From NCBI GenBank assembly GCA_030430495.1, contig JAUIKM010000036.1, positions 1 to 64,000 of the forward strand: 64,000 bases of DNA, read 5' to 3'. The DNA comes from a bacterium. Its GTDB lineage: Bacteria > Bacteroidota > Ignavibacteria > Kapaibacteriales > UBA7675. This document shows, piece by piece, positions 27,801 through 36,358 of the stretch (its first letter is position 1; the number at the start of each line of letters is the position of its first letter). The translations under genes were made by a program, and so were the position numbers. The notes beneath the pieces were generated by a model, which did no database searches, was not told where the DNA came from, and saw nothing but the letters and a program-made list of their open reading frames with translations.

Positions 27801-29987
27801 CAGGTAGACGACATTCGCATTGTGGCGGGTGCGGGCCCGGCGCCGCGACCACAGGTTTTCAGTTGGACCTCGCGCTTCTCGCCCAACGGCGTATTGCCGT
27901 ATTCCATTCCGGCCGATTCAACCGATACACTTACCATTTCGTTTTGTCCGCGCACGCCGGCGGAAGACACCTTTCTTCAGAACACGGCGGTGCTGGAGAT
28001 TGACGGCAGCGGCGCGGGCGGCTGGAGTATCACGCATCGCGTGTATATGTCCGGATTGCGCGCCATTCCGTACCGTCCGAACGCGGCATTTGTCGAATTT
28101 CCCACGACGCCCGTCGACACTTCGCTGGGGACGCGCCGGATTCAGATTGGCATTCCGGACGTCAGCATCAATCCGGAACAACTGCCAATCACGGTAGACT
28201 CTATCACCTTTGAACCCGACGAACGTGTGTTTTCCGCCCGCGAAGCAGGCGGGCGCCCGTTCCCGATTACGATTGCTCCGCCGGACGACGTGCTGGATAT
28301 TGAAATCGATTTTGTGCCGCGCGCGCCGCGCTGCGACGACGAACGCTATGAGGCCCGGATGGTAATCCACACGAGCTCTCCCTGCGTCGATCGAGACACG
28401 ACCGTACTGGTGGTGGGTTGCGGCGAAGCCGACGTGGCCTCGCTCAGCTTTTTACTGGATACGCTGCGCACGCCGCCGCCGAACTACCGGCCGGAATTCC
28501 GGATGACCACCTGCGACACGATAGAAGTTCCGGTCGTGGCCTCGGGAGCCATTCCGGCCAAAGTGGTGGACATTGACTTGTCCTTCCTCTACGATGTTAA
28601 TCAGTTGCAATTCATCGACATACGCTCGCGATTTGAAGCGGCGCACGACAGCTGCGCACCCTTTGTTCCTTCACTTGTGGCGCGCGAGCGCCGCACAACG
28701 ACCGGCACGCTTCTCGGCACGGAAGTGGAGATTGTCAACTTTTGCGGCATCCAGGCATTTGACGACTTTCTGATAGCGCGTTTTGCCGCAGCCACGACGG
28801 CCTCGACTTCGCTCACGATCCGTCTCGATGAAATTCGCTTCGATTCACAGGACCTGCTGCTCTTTGACATCGTCGGCGCCGGTGGAGCGGAGGGCGACGT
28901 CGTGATTGTGCGTCCTGAGATTCAGGTACAGACGCCCCTGGTCGATTTCGGCCAGGTTCGTATCCTCGACTGCCAACAGGCCGACGTGCGGGTGGAAAAT
29001 ACCGGCGATACAACGGTGACGATCGACGACGTCATCCAGATTCCGGCCGATGTTCGCGTGCTCGGCGCCGTGCCTCCGCTGGGGCCGGGCGGCGAGCTGG
29101 AACCCGGTGAGGCTTCGATCGTGACGCTCGAATTTTGCCCGCAAAACGACGTGCCCGTGGATTCGCTTGCGCAGGTCCTCTCGGCATTTCCCTGTGAGCT
29201 GATCGACAGCACGCGCATTCAGGGCCTTGGTTTTGCGCCCGATTATCCCGTGCGGCTGGCCTTTTCCGAGGATTTCCCGACGCCGGTGAATTTCAGACGG
29301 CAGCTTGGAGAATTCGACACCATCCCGATCTACCTGGTTGATCCGCTTGGCGTGGAGTACAACGGAACGCAGTATTGGCTGCAGGACATCAGCTTTGAGG
29401 TTCTGTTCGACTATAACTTCCGCATGTTGCGAATACAGGACGTGGTCTCGCCATATGCATCGCGGTTCACGTTTGACAATTCGCGCCGCGGATTGCTGCG
29501 GATGAATTTCAGCGGCATGGACACCGTGGACGCGGGTTTGCTCGCCGAGATTTTTGTGGAAGTCGTTGTTCCGGATACGGTCGACTCGCGCATTGCGATC
29601 GAAGCTCAGAACTTTGTCACCGACTCGCTTTACTTTCTGGACCTGATGCCGGAAATGACGGAGGACAGTTACTCCACAGAGGGCAAGTGCAACGTCTCCT
29701 TTGTGCGCTTTCCCTCTGGCGGCGGGCAGATTTTCAACCACAGCCCCAATCCCGCAAACAGCACGGTTCGATTTGAATTTGCCATGCGCGAGACCGTCCC
29801 GGTCTACCTGTCCATTCACAACCTCAACGGCGACATCGTACAAACGGTGCTGGAGGGTGAATACACGTTGCAGGGCGGGGAATACAGCATCGACGCGGAT
29901 GTTTCGGCATTGCCGCCGGGCGTGTACTATTCGCGACTGCACGCCGGCATTTTTGAGTCGAGCCGCAAACTGCTGATTATTCATTGA
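24885..29987 (+). CDS. very large secreted LamG-like and HYDIN/Ig-like repeat protein with T9SS sorting domain
   Basis: 1700 residues from GTG 24885, preceded by GGAAG. Signal peptide (LLLFLLFLLTLAEAEAQ). Residues about 45-250 form a concanavalin/LamG-like domain: SQQAIRDAMTVELWVKAE, RWTHIAAIFDGASETVRLYV, FRGQIDEFKVWSRVLDATEI. About 1200 residues of repeated beta-sandwich modules follow, of the ASH/HYDIN or choice-of-anchor D type. They are recognised by D-F-G-x-V/I-x-V-G/L, V-x-V-x-N-x-G/S and phi-x-F-x-P patterns (VDFGTIVVGQVGANSVNVRN, RTVNLEFRPLEDSCYFD, VDFGQVRILDCQQADVRVEN). The last 85 residues are a T9SS sorting domain (HSPNPANSTVRFEF, ALPPGVYYSRL, RKLLIIH). It is probably a surface adhesin or matrix protein. 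The many Cys residues inside the modules could form intra-module disulfides. Confidence 0.87.
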   Translation: MYKPPVLLLFLLFLLTLAEAEAQPNPCTNPVCVGNAYTQDVHTGRGAQYVSIERTPSQQAIRDAMTVELWVKAERQANLLQYIAGLWGPRNSPTDDQNDSWAIYIDDNDDLVFEIDGPGGSQGDVNNSIVRYAYAAHYNRWTHIAAIFDGASETVRLYVDGVDRGSNRNAAFPASQLQTPAAADLLMRLGSTNGRTDNASYRTFRGQIDEFKVWSRVLDATEIICGRDRAARGNEAGLVIYFRCNEAPAARELCDATGNNNVGRISSNGRCEESDRTVDNTILIEGLPSPLRATLECVNAQSWTFTVTDTSACGGNYRVIPAGAGRGFYSITPSGLQNFEPGVPRTFTLTVQTDLVGQLPNARIQVDRELEFGNQCARSQRLNLIVDRVTELEFSESIVIYDTLLAGCRDTPFRDTVITIRNNSRAIGTNRPVRIESISTNLPRVFRVIPERPLPTNVNVDEEFSFRVRFLSNDSTGMYRDTVRIVSDDCSPLALILLEGIEQEALSVRHVDSGLRLDSIAFEDICPLLLSEPRAWLWSNEMSFPFGVDSITLPDFIRMIPAIRSFPYVLADNFAYRANYFRFRPPTSGRFVDSIVFHATVSGCQIERKVYVSGKGISSEVEFTTPAPVDFGTIVVGQVGANSVNVRNAGEDQIRVSLNLEIGEQFFIVGPSVFNLNPGQSRTVNLEFRPLEDSCYFDKLHVFEQTCFRTDEIRLMGCGQVERFRFDPIVLRTENVVSCRSQRDTIDIINISGATQTLRNVDLVGNPGTFVAVQPAAYPAGPFTLANGERQRFIFDYVPGSGPDRVDRVFLRYEADGEVWEAPMIGASVSPRLYVTPLTVYGQVEVGSSAVQVVVVENASSISLDLDGVNLPPGFSLQNPGRLPTVLDARDTIRLNVIFTPVAEQIYGGTDQFVAFSNSPCPGVRTPATIRGEGVIRLLDVRRETIPFGYTPPCDCAVDVVPVFNTSDLLDMQVDDIRIVAGAGPAPRPQVFSWTSRFSPNGVLPYSIPADSTDTLTISFCPRTPAEDTFLQNTAVLEIDGSGAGGWSITHRVYMSGLRAIPYRPNAAFVEFPTTPVDTSLGTRRIQIGIPDVSINPEQLPITVDSITFEPDERVFSAREAGGRPFPITIAPPDDVLDIEIDFVPRAPRCDDERYEARMVIHTSSPCVDRDTTVLVVGCGEADVASLSFLLDTLRTPPPNYRPEFRMTTCDTIEVPVVASGAIPAKVVDIDLSFLYDVNQLQFIDIRSRFEAAHDSCAPFVPSLVARERRTTTGTLLGTEVEIVNFCGIQAFDDFLIARFAAATTASTSLTIRLDEIRFDSQDLLLFDIVGAGGAEGDVVIVRPEIQVQTPLVDFGQVRILDCQQADVRVENTGDTTVTIDDVIQIPADVRVLGAVPPLGPGGELEPGEASIVTLEFCPQNDVPVDSLAQVLSAFPCELIDSTRIQGLGFAPDYPVRLAFSEDFPTPVNFRRQLGEFDTIPIYLVDPLGVEYNGTQYWLQDISFEVLFDYNFRMLRIQDVVSPYASRFTFDNSRRGLLRMNFSGMDTVDAGLLAEIFVEVVVPDTVDSRIAIEAQNFVTDSLYFLDLMPEMTEDSYSTEGKCNVSFVRFPSGGGQIFNHSPNPANSTVRFEFAMRETVPVYLSIHNLNGDIVQTVLEGEYTLQGGEYSIDADVSALPPGVYYSRLHAGIFESSRKLLIIH

Positions 29988-30291
29988 TCATTCGCCGACA
30001 AGTTTGGATATGACTGGTGAATGGCGTTCGACGACATGTGACTGACGTTTGCCGACTGTGAGCTGTGCACGGGCGCTTTGCGCTTCTGAATCACGTGCTC
30101 TCTGTTGACGTGGTTGCGCGCCGACTTCCGGCTGATCGCTTACTGAACGCTTGAGACCTTTTTTCTGCGGACCTTGTCCTGTACCCCAAACAACTGCGTC
30201 GACACAAACTTGCCCAACATCAAACGATCTTTTTGCCGTGGGAGGAACGCAGCTTTCGACGGCTTATCAGGATAGCATAGGGGAGCGGAAT
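29988..30291. other. intergenic, no gene seen
   Basis: 304 bp between two plus-strand T9SS genes, without an evident terminator after the upstream gene. The frame of the downstream gene is open to 30151, but that part lacks signal-peptide character. Confidence 0.4.
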
Positions 30292-31242
30292 ATGATCCGA
30301 CAACTAACACGTTTTTCCTGTTCACATTGTACAGTACTGTTAACGGCGGTATTTGTGATGTTGGGACTCTGGTCTGCGCCGGGCAGCGCTTGCGTCATGC
30401 CTCCGGTCGACCCGCCGACGATTCACATTGAACGCCATTCCGATACCCATGTCTGGTTAACAATTTGCGGGTTCACATCATTTGGTTCGGAGGGCAACAA
30501 CCTCTGTCTTTGCGCACTCGGCTTCGACGAAATCGGCATTGAAATCACAGAGATAAAATCCGTGGAAATCGTGCCGGACACGGTGCTGCTTCGCGAGATC
30601 TGGGGGGCCGGTGTGAATATTGACAAACTGATCCAGGGAAACTGGGAAGATATTTTCAAGTTCGGCAAGGATCAGCGCGTTGCGGATGCGGTGGAAGCAA
30701 TTGAATCAGGTGACTGGGCCGGTTTTTTCTCGCAGGTTGACGGATTTATTCCCGGCAACATTCCGGTGAAAATCATGTTTGACATCTGCATTGAAGACGG
30801 CGTTTCGAATGATGATCTGCTCCAGGCGATGAAGTCGCTCAAGATCCTGACGGACGCGGGCACGCAGGACGGCAAGCCGCAGGGCCACCATCAACACGTC
30901 ATCAATCTGGAATCCTCTTCCGGTGTGGACTTTGACGACAATCGCGTCTCTCTGGGCGTTGGCAAACTCTACACTCGCGACGGTCGCCCGCACGTGCATC
31001 CGATGCCCCTGACGGCCGGAGAAGTACCCAATCTGAGTTTTACGCTTGAGGAAGACACGGACATGAAAGTTGAATTGTTTAACACGCTTGGTCGCCGTGT
31101 GCGGGTTATTTCATCCGGTCGCTTGCAGGCCGGCAGTCATTCAATTCCGATCATGACCGCCGATCTGGCGCCCGGGGCTTACCTGCTCTACATCGCCACG
31201 CCGGACTTCGAGGACGACATCAGTATTCCGGTCGTCCGTTAA
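30292..31242 (+). CDS. T9SS cargo protein, CVMPP/HSDT family, copy A
   Basis: 316 residues from ATG 30292, preceded by GGGGAG; upstream in-frame codons to 30151 are not protein-like. After the signal peptide (about 1-31) the mature N-terminus reads ACVMPPVDPPTIHIERHSDT, then VWLTICGF, a Cys-x-Cys (LCLCALGF), QRVADAVEAI, SGDWAGFF, NIPVKIMFDICIEDG and GHHQHVI. From about residue 245 there is a T9SS domain (LSFTLEEDTDMKVELFNTLG, DLAPGAYLLYI, SIPVVR). A paralogue with the same blocks in the same order lies at 44218-45132 on the other strand. I recognise no described family. The HHQH motif might bind metal, but that is a guess. A terminator follows. Confidence 0.82.
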   Translation: MIRQLTRFSCSHCTVLLTAVFVMLGLWSAPGSACVMPPVDPPTIHIERHSDTHVWLTICGFTSFGSEGNNLCLCALGFDEIGIEITEIKSVEIVPDTVLLREIWGAGVNIDKLIQGNWEDIFKFGKDQRVADAVEAIESGDWAGFFSQVDGFIPGNIPVKIMFDICIEDGVSNDDLLQAMKSLKILTDAGTQDGKPQGHHQHVINLESSSGVDFDDNRVSLGVGKLYTRDGRPHVHPMPLTAGEVPNLSFTLEEDTDMKVELFNTLGRRVRVISSGRLQAGSHSIPIMTADLAPGAYLLYIATPDFEDDISIPVVR

Positions 31243-31271
31243 ATCTCTGAACAATCATGCTTGCAATTGCG

Positions 31272-31302
31272 GGCGGCGATGTACACGCATCGTCGCCTTT
31301 TT
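31272..31302 (+). terminator. rho-independent terminator
   Basis: GGCGGCGATG pairs with CATCGTCGCC (10 bp, one G-U, six-base loop), followed by TTTTT. It lies 30 bp after the stop of the T9SS cargo gene. Confidence 0.9.
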
Positions 31303-31382
31303 ATTATCCCTCATTTGTACAATTGCTGCAAGTGTCTGCCTGATCCCGCCTCCTGAATCTGGCCCCCAACCCGACCCTGAAT

Positions 31383-32315
31383 CTAAGCAAATCCCTTCTT
31401 GTTTGTCACCGCGTCAAAAGCTTCAAGCAGTGCGCCGTAGCGCAGTCCGCGGATGCTGATCCGGATAGCATCTGCGCCGCAGAACTGCATGATTTCATCG
31501 AGAATAATCGAGCCCATCGGCAGAATGTCGGCGCGGTGCGGATGAATAGCGGGATGCGCGCGGATAGATTCCACATCGGTGTTCAGCAGTTCGCGGCACA
31601 GTCGTGCGACGTCTGCCGCGGAAATTGAACGACCATCGAGTTCGGCGGGGCGCATCCGTTCCAGACCGAGAGCCATGGCGGCGAGACTGGAGGGAGTGCC
31701 GCCGACTCCAACAAGCGTTCCGAAGTCCGTCCAGTTTATTTTTTCCAGGTGTTGCCGCACCGTGCGCCGCGCGGCGTCGGCCTGATCTGCTGAAGGAGGA
31801 AGAGCGGGGAAGTGGCGCTCGCTCAGTCGCACTGCGCCGATGTCCAGGCTTCGGGCGTGTTGCGGGCCGTCCTCGTTGCCGCTGACGATCTCAGTGCTGC
31901 CGCCGCCGATGTCTATTACGGTTGACTGTCCACCCGTCGCAGCGCCGCGGAAGGAGAGACGCGCTTCGTGTTCGCCGTCGATGACGCTGATCGTATGGCC
32001 GAGCGCTTGTTCCAGTGCAGCGCGGATTTCAGTTGAGTTTGATGCGTCGCGCATAGCGCTGGTGGTGACGGCCACTGTCGATTGCACGGCGTAGTGTTTG
32101 CAGATGGATGCGTAGCGTTCGAGAATTGGCAGGGCGCGAGCCAGAGCCGCATCGGAAATTTTTCCGCTCTTGTCTACGTCCGCACCCAATCTGGCCACGG
32201 AATGTTCATCTGCCAGCACGCTGACGTCGCCTGAGGCTGATCTCTCGGCGACAACCATGAGAATGGTATTGGTACCGATGTCCAGTCCGGCGGCAACGAG
32301 TGAATTTGATTCCAT
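31383..32315 (-). CDS. Ppx/GppA-type phosphatase
   Basis: 310-residue cytoplasmic member of the exopolyphosphatase / guanosine pentaphosphatase family, which hydrolyses polyphosphate or pppGpp. ASKHA-fold motifs are visible: the phosphate-1 loop GLDIGTNTILMVV (about 10-22), then VAVTTSAMRDASN, VIDGEHEARLSFRGA, and the phosphate-2 loop VIDIGGGSTEIVSG (about 136-149). VGVGGTPSSLAAM and IRISIRGLRYGAL close the domain. The length matches the short two-domain form (about 300 residues), which lacks the C-terminal HD domain of E. coli Ppx. Polyphosphate versus pppGpp preference cannot be told from sequence. It is a single gene, divergent from the kinase operon. Confidence 0.92.
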   Translation of the reverse strand: MESNSLVAAGLDIGTNTILMVVAERSASGDVSVLADEHSVARLGADVDKSGKISDAALARALPILERYASICKHYAVQSTVAVTTSAMRDASNSTEIRAALEQALGHTISVIDGEHEARLSFRGAATGGQSTVIDIGGGSTEIVSGNEDGPQHARSLDIGAVRLSERHFPALPPSADQADAARRTVRQHLEKINWTDFGTLVGVGGTPSSLAAMALGLERMRPAELDGRSISAADVARLCRELLNTDVESIRAHPAIHPHRADILPMGSIILDEIMQFCGADAIRISIRGLRYGALLEAFDAVTNKKGFA

Positions 32316-32594
32316 AGGGCTCTGAATTGCGAGTTACAAAAGCATTTCCGAGCGACGACGCAGCTGACTCAAGTTGATTTGACCGAGAGATAAACTCGCG
32401 ATTCAAGGCCGGGAGAACGGTAATTCAAAACAAATGAGGGCCCCATCATTTTTTATATTGAATTGAGTGAATAATTATTACATTGATCGGCGACGGCCAA
32501 AATGGATGCCATGAGCGTATCGCATCCTGTTCGGGGAGAATAAAAAGACGGCCAGTGATTTGCCTGGAGTACAGGGCAACAACAACAGGGCGGA

Positions 32595-34316
32595 GTGCAT
32601 TTGGCCAAAATCGGTAGAGAAAGGAATGCGTCCTCAGCCGCGCTTATCCTGATAACGCGTATTTTCAGCAGTGTGTCGGCAATTCTGGGCTTGCTGGTTG
32701 TAATCGGCTGGTACTCGCGCAACGAAACGCTGATCCAGGTTGTACCCTATTACGCACCGCTGCAGTTTAACACGGCACTTGGTTTTCTGCTGTGTGGATT
32801 CGGGCTGTTTACGGCTACCTTCCGCAAAAATATTCCGGCGACTATATGCGGTTTCACCGCGGCGGCGCTTGGCGGACTGACACTGATTCAATACCTGGCC
32901 AACGTCGATTTTGGTATCGACAGCCTGCTGTTTGACCCCTACATCACGGTTGAGACTTCACATCGGGGGCGCATGGCGCCGAACACGGCGATCTGTTTTT
33001 TGCTCTGCGGAATTTCCGTGGTGTTTGCAGCGCGCAGACGTCGGGTAACGCGTCAGGCGATCGCCGAGGAACTTCTCGGTTTTTCCATACTGTCGCTTGC
33101 GGTCATGGTTTTTTGCGGGTATCTGTTCGGGGCGGAACCGGCCTACGGCTGGGGCAATCTGACGCGCATGGCAATTCACACGGCGTTTGGTTTTACGATC
33201 CTCGGCATTGGCATATTAACCTACGTATGGTCGCAGTACAAGACGCGACAGTCGAGCATTCCGGTTTACATTCCGGTCATCATTTGTTTTCTGGGCCTGA
33301 TGTTCGACTTTTCCGCACCGCCGGAGGTGGTTGCGGGAATAGTTTATATCCCATTGGTTTTTTGCGCGATCTGGTTTGTGCGCCATTCGATGGCTTTTGT
33401 GTTTGCCGCAGTGGGCAGTTTGTTAAACGTATTGGGCTATTATACAACGGAATCGCCGGACTTCTCCTGGGTTGCGTTTCTGAACATGGCTTTGGCCATT
33501 TCCGCGCTTTGGGTGGTAGCCGCATTGGTGTATATTCGCAAAAAAACCGAGTCGAATCTGGCCCTGGCCAATGTCCGTCTGAAAACCGCGCACAGCAAGT
33601 TGAACGAGAGCAATGAGGAGTTGCGGCGCAGCAATGTGGAGCTGGACAACTTTGCCTATATCGCCTCGCATGATCTGAGAGAACCCTTGCGGGGAATTAA
33701 CAACCAGTCGCGATTTCTGCTGGAAGACTACCGCGGCAAGCTGGACGAATCGGGCATCAGGAAACTGAATCGTCTGATATACCTTGCTTCGCGCCTGGAT
33801 ATGTTAATCAGCGACTTGTTGTACTTTTCGCGCATGGGGCGTGAAAAGCTGGCAATTCAGCCGACCAACCTCAATGTGGTGGTGGAGGATGTAACCACAA
33901 CCATGGAGAGCAGTTTGCCTGAAGGAACTCTCAACGTTTCCGTTCCGGTTAAACTGCCGACGATAACCTGTGCCGCGGTGCGGGTAACTGAACTGTTCCG
34001 CAATCTGTTTGAAAACGCCGTCAAGTACAACGACAATGACGTCAAACACATCGAAGTCGGCACGATTGAACAGGACGGTCAGGAAGTCATATACGTCAAG
34101 GACAACGGCATTGGGATTGACAGTGAATTTTTTGATGATATATTCCGGATATTTAAGCGTCTGCACAGCGAGAAGCGATACGGACAGGGTACGGGATCCG
34201 GCTTGACATTTGTCAAGAAAATAGTGGAGCAGCACGGCGGGCATATCTGGCTGGAATCAAGCCCGGGAGAAGGAACGACATTTTTTTTCACGTTAACTGA
34301 GCGGTCCGATTCATGA
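32595..34316 (+). CDS. membrane sensor histidine kinase, phytochrome-type kinase domain
   Basis: About 573 residues. The N-terminal 300 form a multi-pass membrane module of roughly eight helices with short loops (for example LQFNTALGFLLCGFGLFTA, MAPNTAICFLLCGISVVFAA). The two helices N-T-A-L/I-x-F-L-L-C-G look like an internal duplication. A coiled-coil linker (about 315-350) leads to HisKA (H-box ASHDLREPLRGINNQ near 356) and HATPase_c (FRNLFENAVKYNDND, DNGIGID, GTGSGLTFVKKIVE). The HDLREPLR signature is typical of bacteriophytochrome-like kinases, but no chromophore domain is present. The start could be GTG 32595 or TTG 32601; AGGGCGGAG fits the latter better. The stop overlaps the next gene's ATG (ATGA). 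Confidence 0.9.
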   Translation: MHLAKIGRERNASSAALILITRIFSSVSAILGLLVVIGWYSRNETLIQVVPYYAPLQFNTALGFLLCGFGLFTATFRKNIPATICGFTAAALGGLTLIQYLANVDFGIDSLLFDPYITVETSHRGRMAPNTAICFLLCGISVVFAARRRRVTRQAIAEELLGFSILSLAVMVFCGYLFGAEPAYGWGNLTRMAIHTAFGFTILGIGILTYVWSQYKTRQSSIPVYIPVIICFLGLMFDFSAPPEVVAGIVYIPLVFCAIWFVRHSMAFVFAAVGSLLNVLGYYTTESPDFSWVAFLNMALAISALWVVAALVYIRKKTESNLALANVRLKTAHSKLNESNEELRRSNVELDNFAYIASHDLREPLRGINNQSRFLLEDYRGKLDESGIRKLNRLIYLASRLDMLISDLLYFSRMGREKLAIQPTNLNVVVEDVTTTMESSLPEGTLNVSVPVKLPTITCAAVRVTELFRNLFENAVKYNDNDVKHIEVGTIEQDGQEVIYVKDNGIGIDSEFFDDIFRIFKRLHSEKRYGQGTGSGLTFVKKIVEQHGGHIWLESSPGEGTTFFFTLTERSDS

Positions 34317-34771
34317 ACATCAGTGTATCAGCAAAACAACCGATTTTGATCGTTGAAGATTCGGACGATGATTTCGAAGCGACATTCCGCGCATTTCAAC
34401 ACACAAACAATTTGTCAAATCCCTTGTACAGATGTGAGAACGGCCAGGAAGCCCTCGAATATCTATCACAAACGGGGAAATATGCGGCTCATGGTGCGGC
34501 TCCGCTGCCGGGGCTGATTCTGCTGGATCTGAACATGCCTGGAATGGACGGCAGGAAAGTCCTGTCGAAAGTGAAGTCGACAGCCGAATGGCTTTCAATA
34601 CCGGTCGTTGTATTAACGACGTCGGATAACAGCGGAGACATACAGGAGTGCTACAATTTGGGAGCAAATTCCTACATCAAAAAGCCGGTGGATTTGGAGG
34701 ATTATTTTGCGGCGATCGAGAAGTTAAAGGAATATTGGTTTGAGATTTCAGCACTTCCCAAAGGATCCTGA
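34313..34771 (+). CDS. single-domain response regulator, Rcp1-like
   Basis: 152-residue stand-alone receiver domain. Acidic pocket VEDSDDD, phospho-acceptor Asp in LILLDLNMPGMDG, Thr in VVVLTTSD and Lys in SYIKKPV are all present. The length, the extended alpha4 region and the pairing with an HDLREPLR kinase are those of Rcp1-type regulators, which receive phosphate from phytochrome-like kinases and lack an output domain. It overlaps the kinase by four bases and is followed after one base by the third gene, so the three genes form one operon. Confidence 0.93.
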   Translation: MNISVSAKQPILIVEDSDDDFEATFRAFQHTNNLSNPLYRCENGQEALEYLSQTGKYAAHGAAPLPGLILLDLNMPGMDGRKVLSKVKSTAEWLSIPVVVLTTSDNSGDIQECYNLGANSYIKKPVDLEDYFAAIEKLKEYWFEISALPKGS

Positions 34772-34772
34772 A

Positions 34773-35900
34773 ATGGGAGAATACCGTAGCATACTGATTG
34801 TAGACGACAGCGAGGACGATCGCGAGTTCTTTGCGCGCTTGTTGCGGGCGGAACCAGGCGTGCACTGGAGCATCCTGGAAGCGGAAACCGCCGAGGAAGG
34901 CGTTTCGGTGTTTTGCGCCAATCAGGTTGACTGCGTGCTGCTCGACTATTCCCTGCCCGGTCACAACGGAATGGAATTTTTCAGGCAGCTGTCGGAGCGC
35001 GGTGTACATGCCGCGGTGGTAATGTTAACAGGGCAGGGCGACGTTTCCGTCTCGGTTGAAGCGATGAAACGCGGTGCGCACGACTTCCTTGTTAAGGACA
35101 AACTGGATGGGGCTACTCTGCGGCATGCTATCAGCAATGCGATGGAAAAGGCCGGACTGCAAATGGAAGTGGCGGAATACCAGCGCGCACTGGAACGCAG
35201 CAACCAGGAGCTCAAACGCTTTGCTTATGCGGCGTCGCACGATCTCAAATCGCCGCTTAACAACATCATCGGACAACTGGATGAATTGAAAGAAGACTAT
35301 GCGGCCGGCATGGACAGCGAAGGCCGGGAGTTAATCGACAGTTCCATTTATTCGGCGGCGCGACTCCACCGATTGATTACCGACCTGCTTTCCTACGCAC
35401 TTGTCACGAGCGGACCCGAGCTGTACGAACTGGTGGACTTAAACAGCGTCGCCGAAGACATCAGGAACGGGCTGCGCAAAACAATTGAAGAAAAACAGGC
35501 TACGTTGGAGTTTGATCAGCTGCCGAAAATAGAAGCAAATCCGGCGCACATGCAGCAGTTATTCCAGAATCTCATCAGCAACGCCATCAAATTTCACCGT
35601 CCCGACGTACCGCCGGTCATCAAGGTCGGCGTTGAGATGCTCGAAGAACAAAACAGTTGCAATATCATTTTCCGCGACAACGGAATCGGATTTGAGGTTT
35701 CACAGACGGACCGTTTGTTTGCGCCATTCCAGCGCCTGGTAACGCGCAGCGAATTCGAAGGCTCGGGCGTCGGTCTGGCCACGGTCAAAAAGATTGTCGA
35801 TGCACTTGGCGGCCACATTTTTGTGGACAGCACACCGGGCGCCGGCAGCACGTTCCGCGTGAGTTTGCCGCTGCGTCAGGGCATGCTGAGCGTCGTTTAA
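34773..35900 (+). CDS. receiver-histidine kinase hybrid, third gene of the signalling operon
   Basis: About 375 residues from ATG 34773, preceded by AAGGA at 34760-34764 and one base after the upstream stop. The receiver domain (1-120) has ILIVDDSEDD, Asp in CVLLDYSLPGHNG and Lys in DFLVKDKL. HisKA follows (YAASHDLKSPLNNIIGQLDE, His near 153), then HATPase_c (LFQNLISNAIKFHRPD, RDNGIGFE, GSGVGLATVKKIVDALGG). There is no TM. In the operon the expected flow is membrane kinase to single receiver to this hybrid kinase, whose own output target is not encoded nearby. The order of flow is inference. Confidence 0.92.
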   Translation: MGEYRSILIVDDSEDDREFFARLLRAEPGVHWSILEAETAEEGVSVFCANQVDCVLLDYSLPGHNGMEFFRQLSERGVHAAVVMLTGQGDVSVSVEAMKRGAHDFLVKDKLDGATLRHAISNAMEKAGLQMEVAEYQRALERSNQELKRFAYAASHDLKSPLNNIIGQLDELKEDYAAGMDSEGRELIDSSIYSAARLHRLITDLLSYALVTSGPELYELVDLNSVAEDIRNGLRKTIEEKQATLEFDQLPKIEANPAHMQQLFQNLISNAIKFHRPDVPPVIKVGVEMLEEQNSCNIIFRDNGIGFEVSQTDRLFAPFQRLVTRSEFEGSGVGLATVKKIVDALGGHIFVDSTPGAGSTFRVSLPLRQGMLSVV

Positions 35901-36226
35901 GGGCAAAACCAGGGAATGGTATTCTGAATAGCTCTGGTAACTGAGAATTCGGCCGCGGTCGGCATGTTCAGGAGCTTTGCCGCTCACCGGATTTGCGGCT
36001 GCCTTGAGCGTTGCGGTACGTTGACGTGCAGCAGACTTTTGGTTCTTGTGATTGAGGTTTGAGACTGGTATTGCAGCATGAAGCCAGTATTGGAGGGGGA
36101 TAAGCGCGGTTTATGTTAGTTTACATAATATATATTAGAGTGCATCAGGCCAGTGATTCCTTTTCATGACCAATCTAATAGCCGTCGTGACCAATTATCT
36201 ATCCCAAGAGTATTTTCCCTTTGTAA
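35901..36226. other. intergenic, left border of the accessory island
   Basis: 326 bp without a gene. Base composition shifts to AT-rich at about 36110-36240 (TTTACATAATATATATTAGA), marking the start of the lower-GC segment. No terminal inverted repeat of an insertion sequence was found here. Confidence 0.4.
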
Positions 36227-36358
36227 TCAGTCAAACTTATGTGGTCTTGGAAGCGCCTGATTGATTTCCAGGCCAAGCGTCGCAGAAAAAATCATGTCCG
36301 TAAGTCCGGGAATTCCATCATCTTCAATCGCGTCAAATTGATTCGGCATCATGCTGGC
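36227..36358 (-). pseudogene. 3' remnant of an outer-membrane beta-barrel gene
   Basis: The last 43 codons of this open frame end GLEINQALPRPHKFD-stop. They align with the C-terminus of the intact barrel at 38677-39327, which ends GIDIHDVLPRPHRFE-stop. Further upstream FDA, IPG and D-x-x-F pair with YDA, FPG and D-L-Y-F. The upstream half of the same open frame is transposase (ending MFARLK). This is therefore a chimera: the 5' part of a second barrel gene was lost and its 3' end joined to a decayed IS4-type transposase. Confidence 0.75.

Noticed and set aside
28845-29984. 379-codon minus-strand open frame
   Set aside because: Antisense shadow of the 1700-residue protein gene; composition is His/Arg/Val-rich and non-protein-like.
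24885-31242. Possible T9SS machinery genes among the large secreted proteins
   Set aside because: All of them are cargo-type proteins with sorting domains; none resembles PorK, PorL, PorM, PorN, PorV or Sov.
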